Source of the DNA: Mesocentrotus franciscanus
Lineage: Eukaryota; Echinodermata; Echinoidea; Camarodonta; Strongylocentrotidae
Length of the DNA: 64,000 nt
Direction: 5' to 3'
Assembly (NCBI GenBank): GCA_037976565.1
Contig: CP137666.1
Span: 48,263,271-48,327,270 of the forward strand
Position numbers and translations under genes: made by a program. Each line of letters starts with the position of its first letter. Positions within the stretch are counted from its first letter, which is position 1. Positions 1 to 64,000 of this stretch are shown in pieces. The notes below the pieces were generated by a model, which was not told the origin of the DNA, made no database searches, and saw nothing but the letters and a program-made list of their open reading frames with translations.

Positions 1-311
1 TATATGCATATTTTGACCTACCAGTATCACAATAAGTTTGCATCTATTTTTTCAAAACTACAAGTTAAAACATTTTGTCGGAGAATGATACGGAGACTGA
101 AAAGGAATTATAAGAAAATAACATAATATGTAAACAGATGAATCATTTGGCGTTTGGCTTATGATTGAAGGTCCAAAAGACTGCGGAAAAGAAAGGCTAA
201 AAAATGAAAAGAAAAATTAAAGGGGTATCATGGAGATAAAATATGAAGTTTTACGATTGTGTCGCTTGTCAGAAAGTTAAAAAATGCTGATCCCGATTCT
301 TCTCTCTGCAG

Positions 312-3606
<3,295 letters not shown>

Positions 3607-6119
3607 AAGCATAAATTAGAGACGTCACTTGGGTACGGGTTTTCTCACATCTGCCTGATACCACCAAGTAGTGATTAGGCTGAAGCCTCTTAACTCCTTG
3701 ATACAACAGTATAAGCAAGGATTCACAGGAGTGGAACAAGCTATACCCACGATCCTGGAGGCTGCTCCATCAGGACTTCTGCGGAGGACCAGTTCTAGAA
3801 ACGTTTGAATGCCCAATTATTTTGTTGTTAAAGAATGTGGATATGTTTGAGTGTGTTTTTGTATGCTCAACCGGTCTTACTTGAAAAAAATTACAATTAT
3901 TTGTGGCCCATATTTGTGGAGCAAATCGTGAATCGCCTCGTAACAGCATGGAAAGGCACTATACGTAATACTTTGTGGAATAAGTAAAATTTATCACTGG
4001 AAGTAAATTTCACATAATTTGGATCTCCACGTGTCTTACATGTAAGATTATCATATATCCTGAACTATTTCTTTGTATTTCATATCCTTTCAAAATGGGA
4101 AGTATGTCTGATAAACGCTCGAGAGACCAACTGTACATTATAGGAATATACAGATGTACTACTTTAAGGGAATCGGTCTCTAACTACTTATTGCATTAAA
4201 AAAATGTATTAATATAAATCGGTTTACCTGAAATATAACAGAAGTGCAAGTTCAAAAGGAAAGCCGTGATATACCAAGATTTTTTATGAATAATTGTTCA
4301 TATTGTATATTTTTCACCTAATGTTCACGTAAATCTGGATATGTTTCAAATATGGTTCTAGGGTAATGTTATTTCTTTTAGTAACAGCCAAATATTTTGA
4401 GAAATTTACAGCGCTTCGCAAATAAATATTTTAACTTTTTTTTTTCTCAGCATGATGTACCAGTTGCTAATTGTTAGGTGTTATTGTATCTCAATGGATA
4501 ATGGGCTGATTGATGTGTCGGGTAAGCCTCAAACAAAGGCAAGTCTGGACTCCGATTACCAGTTTTCTTGAGTAGCCCTACAAACGAGTGGATCTGCTCA
4601 AATTTCAAGTACCTTTATAATACAGTCGTTGTCAATGTATATTCATTTTGACGTTCTACCAATGCAGTTAACGTGTATGACAAAAACGTTAGACTTGCCT
4701 ATAAGAAATATACCAAAATGGGTTTCAATTATATTTTTTAACCTGTAGATTAGAACTGGCCTCTCCTCTTGATTGTGCCATTCTTCGTTCACTGACTTTG
4801 TATGTTTCATTATGTTTGATATACAATAATATATGTTACTTGCCGGTGCTTGACTAAATGACTTTTTTTAATACAGAATAATTTGTAAAATTCTATAATG
4901 TATGTGTTGATTTTCGTATTATGTTCATTGTTTGTTCTTCATATTTTTTGTAACAATGGTGTCAGCAATAAATATTGTTGTACAAATTGTTTCATAAATG
5001 GTTTAATACGTTCAATTTTATTCCATACCTTTAATTGTATTCATCCAAAATAATGATAATGTACAAATACAGGTAATAAACACATAGACTAACATGTTTA
5101 CATTTACGAAAGCGCAAACTAAATTTAATTTAGAGTTGAGAGCCAGCAACAGCCAGATACCAGCCGAAGGCCAAGTCTTAGATTTAGTTTAAGTTTATTT
5201 TTAAAGCGACTCAAAATGCAAGCGTGAACTTGAGTTTTCATGTTTTTTAAATAATACAATGCATAATGCTATGCAGACACAGATATAGGCCATATACCCC
5301 TTCAACATTATCTTGTTACTTCTTTGAAACGAAAAATATTTCGATTTCAGAAATACAGATATCGACCAGATTATGTCATGATAGTGTAATACAACAACAA
5401 ATTTAACATATTTTCGATATGATTTGCCTATAAAACCATCACAATGCAGTTGCTAATACCGTAAATTAAACATTGATTTTTAAATAATAATAATAATAAT
5501 TGTGATTTATATAGCGCATAATAATCATCGATGATAATCCTCTATGCGCTTTACATTTATACAACTTACATTATTACATACATATTACATATTAGGCCTA
5601 CATTATTACATACATATTATAGATAATTACATTATTACATACAAATTACAAATTAAATTACATCGAATGATATTCCACTACAACAAACAATAATTACTTT
5701 GAAAATAAATAAATAAATATCATTGATTGCACAATATTTCATATAATTATTCTATCTTTAATAATAAAATCGACGTAGAAAATGTTATAGATATATGATA
5801 TACATTACGACAATCGTCATGAGGTATTCATTTATATTCAAAATAATGCATGGGATTATAAACCATTGCACATGTTTGCGGTGAATTTATTTACAAAATT
5901 TACCTGGAACGGTAATTTAAAATTCATTTTATCCCTGATTTATTGTTTATTTTAAGTCAATGACATAAAATGCCCTAAGAATCATTTTATATTGATATTC
6001 TGAGAATCATTCCACATGTAAAAATAAATGTTACATTACAAGGTATTGCAGAATTATTGAACTATTCGGAGGAAGGTAGATAATACATTTTAATCGACAA
6101 AAGATAAAAGAATCCTCCC
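3607..6119. other. 3' UTR of plus gene and intergenic AT-rich DNA
   Basis: No coding exon or structured RNA seen. From 5484 to about 5700 there is an ATT-rich tract, a TATATAGCGC tail of a reversed retroposon, and irregular tandem copies of a roughly 35-nt ATTACATACA-containing unit. Confidence 0.6.
4967..4972 (+). promoter_or_regulatory. candidate poly(A) signal of plus gene
   Basis: AATAAA followed by a GT-rich stretch (TTGTTGTACAAATTG) within 20 nt. An earlier AATAAA is present near 4420, so usage is uncertain. The implied 3' UTR is about 1.4 kb. Confidence 0.4.
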
Positions 6120-6120
6120 C

Positions 6121-6752
6121 AATTATTTCATCATTGAATATGGACCAGTTAAGTCCCGTATTAATTATAAGATCCTTCTACTGACATATCAATGCCTAAA
6201 CGGTACAGCCCCGTCTTACCTGCAAGATCTCATTCTACAATATACCCCTACAAGAAAATTAAGATCAAATAGTAAACCCCTCCTGGTAACTCCAAACACT
6301 TAAACAAAATATTATGGCACTCGCTCTTTCAAAAATTCTTCGGCCGAATTGTGGAACAGCTTGCCTGATATTGTCAAACAGGCAAGCACAACAGAGTCAT
6401 TTAAGATTCTGTTGAAGACCTATCTTTTTGTAAATTGTTAATTTTGTTCCAGTTGTTTAGTGGCTTCTTTGGTTATAGTATCATGTACATATTTAATATT
6501 CAATTTGATGTTCATTTAATTTTCATTTTAAAATTTGTATTACCTGAATGTACAATCTATTACATGTAAGCTATATAGGAAGTGCGTATCATTATTATTG
6601 TTTTTAATTAACTATTTTCATGTATCAGGCATAAATGTTCATTTCTATTCCACCCTATCTCTATTTCCTTCTTTTCTAAGCGCATAGGGACTTTCTTTGT
6701 GTTAGTGATATGCGCTATACAAATAACGTTCATTATTATTATTATTATTATG
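6121..6752 (+). mobile_element. 3' end of a CR1/L2-type LINE with ATT tail
   Basis: One frame from about 6121 to 6439 reads KSRINYKILLLTYQCLNGTA, PSYLQDLILQYTP and AELWNSLPDIV then TESFKILLKTYLF, the usual C-terminus of CR1/L2-like ORF2 proteins. One internal stop near 6300 shows decay. The element ends at ATGCGCTATACAAATAACG and an (ATT)n tail. Confidence 0.75.
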
Positions 6753-6974
6753 GAATTATATGTCAGGACTGAATAGGATATTCATAACATAACATAAATG
6801 TAAACGTAAACACACACGTAAACATAAACATAAACTACACAGTGTATAAAATAAAAGAGCAAGGCTGGCATGGTATGAGCCCATGAGTGTCGATTGGGGT
6901 GATAAATGTTGTAGAATATTTGTGCCTGCTCTATTAAACATGGAGAATTTCACTCTCTAAAGAAACATCTCATC

Positions 6975-7420
6975 CAGTGGCGTAGACTGAGTCCAGCCAT
7001 TAGGGGGCACTGACATCAAGGGGGATGGGCGGCACTGTTCTTATCTTGATAAATGACCTGGCGATCGCTTACGGGGGTCATGTGTGGAACGGGATTCTAT
7101 CATCTACTTTTTCGCATCCTTTTCCACTATCCCATTCCTTAATATCAATAATCTTTCAAGAAAATCAACTGGAGGGCGATTTCAATACCCTATCAAACCG
7201 TATATTTAATCATGTTCGGATTGTGTGCAACCGTCCTTGTAATGATACCACATTTCAAAAGGTGACCCACAGAGATATTAATTGCCTAGGTTGATTTTAT
7301 GAAAACCTCGGCGATCGTATTATTTTACTGTTTATTTTCCCATCCCCCCGCCCTCTCCCTCTTTTTGCCAACGGGGCACGTGTCACCCTCCCCGTGTGCC
7401 CCCTCGTAACGACGCCCCTG
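6975..7420. mobile_element. MITE-like repeat with GTGGCGTAG-type ends in the minus-gene 3' UTR
   Basis: Left end CAGTGGCGTAGAC and right end GACGCCCCTG (reverse CAGGGGCGTC) are imperfect inverted repeats. The same terminal motif recurs near 3114, 40845, 42697 and 43256. The right end lies six bases from the stop codon of the minus gene. Confidence 0.5.
7331..7336 (-). promoter_or_regulatory. candidate poly(A) signal of minus gene, inside a repeat
   Basis: AATAAA on the minus strand about 91 nt after the TGA. It lies inside the MITE-like repeat, so the repeat may supply the cleavage signal. Confidence 0.4.
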
Positions 7421-7426
7421 CTTTCA

Positions 7427-60928
<53,502 letters not shown>

Positions 60929-63900
60929 GATCAGAAGTTAACCTGTAAAATGAATAGAAAGAAATTGCATGCAATATCATATTTATGGAAAGTCATGTGC
61001 AGTCAAATAAAATCGCACGGCATGTTTAACAAATAACTATTATTCAATTTGCTTCAATATGAACCCAGTGATCACGATAAATAGGAGGCTTATCATAACA
61101 CCAACATTGTGCAGTTGTGTAAAGAATGCTTTCATGAAGCTCACATTGAATAATTGTAACAAATGGAGGTCTCTGGCGATCCATTCACTTTGTTAAAAAT
61201 GGACAGTTGTAATCATGAAATTAAAACGGAATTTCATGATCAAATCCATTATTATTTGAAAAAACTGTTATTCCTTTTTTTTCTTAACTTTCTCAATGTT
61301 TACACACATACAAGCATTTATTGTTATCATCAAATCTACCTCTTAGCGATGCACACCTTGTCGAACTTGTTGAAAACCTGTGCACCATTCTTCAGAAACA
61401 CATCTGCAAAGAAAGATATTCTAGGCACAGATAGGGGGTCCAAATATCGTTTAAAACAAAGATTTTGGCATTGTAGATGCAACATCCAACAAGACAGTGT
61501 TCCTTAATTGAATCCAATAACTTAATAGTAGCGGCACTTCTAAAACTTATATATATTATATTCAAAGGCCAGCAACTATCATGACTGTAGCAGAACTGTT
61601 TATGAGTCTTTAAATCAGTTCAAAGTCAACATACAGCCATATCCAAAGTGGTTCGCTCGCTGCCTCATGAATAATTATGTCAATACGAAGAGTGTAAAAT
61701 AATATTAGATTTGTTTGTCCTAATAAATAGACCTTCAGATCAAGTTGTTTAGGGGAAGTGATCCACACGAGATACATGAGGATTCTCCTCGCATTTCTTC
61801 TGCAATTCAGACTTTGAACCGTAGTCGTAGTAAAATAATGTTATTTCCCCCCGAAATTGACCAAAGAACTACTGGATAATTGTTAGCTTGTTTGCTATTA
61901 TTTCATTATCGTTGTCACCTGACTATGACAAGCGGCATAAATCTGGCTTCAGCAGTGGGGAAGGGGGCGTCGGGATCAAAGGGAGAGGAGAGGGATGAGG
62001 TGGGGACGAAAAAGAGGGGGTGAGGCCGAGGGGAGGTGGAAGAAGGGAGAACAGGAGGAGGGGGACGGAGGTGGAGGAGGAGGGGAGAAGATGGGTAGGA
62101 GGAGAGGGAGGGGGGAAGAAGGGGAGAAGAGGAGGATGGGAGGAGGAGGGGAGGGGAGGAGGAGGGGAACGGGTGGGGTTATACCGAGCCTGAAACTTGT
62201 TTTCTAGGGAATTGAACTCTTGTTTACACTTAGTGTGACCTCGTAGCAATACATGTATAGTTATCGAAACTGTTGCGAACTGCTTATATAGGTCAAGTCC
62301 AAGATGTCTTTGTTTTGCAAAGTTTGCTCTTACTGTAATGTAGTGAACACAGTTTCTTGTAACTGTGGGGGAGGGGAGGGGTAGCTGGAAGACCTAGGAT
62401 AAATCGAATGAATGATTATTACTTCAAATTTGTTAACCACATCCATTGCAACATGATCTCGAATTTCAATAGCGGTTAGAAGATGGACAAACATATTTGA
62501 ATGTTTTCGTAAAAATAAGTCTTACTCCGGCCATGTTTGACTGGCTTTCATATTACAGTTAGAGCAAAATGTGGTTTTTATGGAGAGCAGAATTATAGGA
62601 AAGGGAGAACATTGGCTGGCATCGACCCCTCGTTTATTTATTCTTTCCTTCTTTTTTTTTAAGGACGTAAGATCGAGTGACAAAAAAGTCGAGTGATACA
62701 GACATCCAATGACATAAGATTCAAAAGGAAAATGTACCCCTTTTTCATTCTTCTCGTGGTGTACAAAAATTATTCGCTGTCATTGTTCCCTCGATTTGAA
62801 AATCAAGGCATCGCCCCCCAGAACATGGGACATCTATTGTTCAAGGTTATTGTCATGGTTCTGAAATAATGACTTCCGAAAAGGAAGAAAATAAATCATT
62901 TTTATGTGTCAAAGTCTATGGAATGAAATCAAGTCGGAGAATACAATGTAAGTGGTCAGTAATATAGTACCGAACGGGCGTCAACCCTTATTCTTGTAAA
63001 TTTGAAGGTCATTTGCTATTGAGACAATTTGATTGTCTTGAGAAATACTTAAGACTCTTGTAAATTTAGTAAGTCTACTTGTTATTACTTGATGAAAAGC
63101 GAGAAATTCACATTATTTTTCTTAAGCGGCTGGTGATTGAGATCTCTTTGCTATGATTAATAATAACTGCAGGTAATGTCGCATGCTTTTACAATTCTTG
63201 ACAGACAACTCATGTAGAGATACGATATTCTCGTCTGTATGTGATTTGATATATTTTACGTTGTCTTCTTGATTATAAAATTCTTATAGGAAATGATCTT
63301 TTATATTTCAGGGGAAAAAGACACTATTGTAAGAACAGAAATGAAGCACAGTCACGGTGATAATATCGTTATAAGAGAATTGAGACCAATAATAAATGAC
63401 TTCATTTGAATTCGGGGGAGCAGATGTGCTGTTGAAATTGGTGTTAAGCATGTAAGACTATACCTAATGCCCAAAAGAGAAAGTATTATGTGGAAACTGG
63501 TATCATCTGTTTATCAGTAATCGTTTCATTTTAATGTTGAAAACGTGTCATAATAGATTAGTAGAGTACTGGAATTCCTCTGTCGAATGTTGTAGCCTTT
63601 GTATATAATCTTTGCAATTTACTATCCTGAAAGTAGAGGATGTGGAACAAAACATGTGTTTGTATAGAAGTTTAGGATTAGAAAAAAAGTAATGTTATCC
63701 ACATGACAAAGATTTGTTTTTAAAACCGGACTCATGTCATTTGTTAGCCATCAATACACTTATATGACAGAGTTATAGAACGTTGTCAAAACGTTTATGA
63801 TATTGCATCAGATTGCGTTATACCCCCTCTACAGTATAATCATGAGGGGCTCTGCGTGTATTGTGTATAAAAGCCTGTATTTTGTAATTGCGCAAGAAGC

Positions 63901-64000
63901 TATCTAAATTTCTTTGGCAATGCGCCTTATAAAGGTTAAATTCCAAACTATTCTGAAAGTAAATCACCAGGTGGTGCAGAGCATCAGTACACAAGATTGC
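60929..64000. other. upstream region of the minus gene
   Basis: No coding exon recognised. A splice acceptor just before the start codon implies a 5' UTR exon somewhere here or beyond. 61957-62175 is a purine-rich GGA/GGGA tract. A plus-strand TATAAAAG lies near 63868, which could serve a gene to the right of the window. Confidence 0.45.
61957..62175. repeat. polypurine (GGA)n-rich tract
   Basis: About 215 nt almost entirely G and A on the plus strand, with many GGGG runs. Could form H-DNA or quadruplexes. Confidence 0.9.

Noticed and set aside
61923..62249. Pro/Ser-rich and Gly-rich ORFs on both strands
   Set aside because: Both come from the GGA-rich polypurine tract.

Overview
The window is animal (deuterostome) genomic DNA: short, well-bounded GT-AG exons in long AT-rich introns, a tRNA-derived SINE, non-LTR and Ty3/gypsy retrotransposons, and many small inverted-repeat elements. 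Base composition, element types and two sulfonylurea-receptor-like genes side by side suggest an echinoderm, probably a sea urchin. The species is an inference.

Two ABCC (ABC transporter C family) genes lie tail to tail. The plus-strand gene is cut by the left edge; its last six coding exons (312-3606) encode most of NBD2 and the C-terminus. The minus-strand gene appears complete: 31 coding exons from 60928 down to 7427, about 1559 codons. Its first exon resembles the TMD0 of the K-ATP channel subunits SUR1/SUR2 (ABCC8/ABCC9). It then runs L0 linker, TMD1, NBD1, TMD2, NBD2. The two genes have identical exon lengths over the last six exons (79, 109, 104, 134, 63, 138 nt) and about 84% amino-acid identity there by hand count, so they are local duplicates. 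One exon pair and its downstream intron flank is much more similar than the rest, suggesting gene conversion. One boundary of the minus gene (exons 25/26, just before the NBD2 Walker A) is out of phase.

Intron 29 of the minus gene (8316-36746, 28.4 kb) is a mobile-element reservoir. It holds a TTAA-flanked 1.24 kb non-autonomous element; a young 11.36 kb Ty3/gypsy element (10114-21473, LTRs about 1% different, pol with several single-base frame breaks) inserted in the 3' UTR of an older LINE; an IFI6/27-like fragment; a 95-aa plus-strand ORF with a signal-like N-terminus; and a 68-bp satellite (about 26927-31955) with a 1017-bp higher-order period, split by a truncated LINE. Simple repeats, more TTAA elements and LINE remnants follow.

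The introns from 36.7 to 60.9 kb hold the remaining exons, further TTAA elements, a SINE, an interstitial telomere-like tract, palindromes and microsatellites. The 60.95-64 kb segment is upstream of the minus gene; no coding exon was recognised there.
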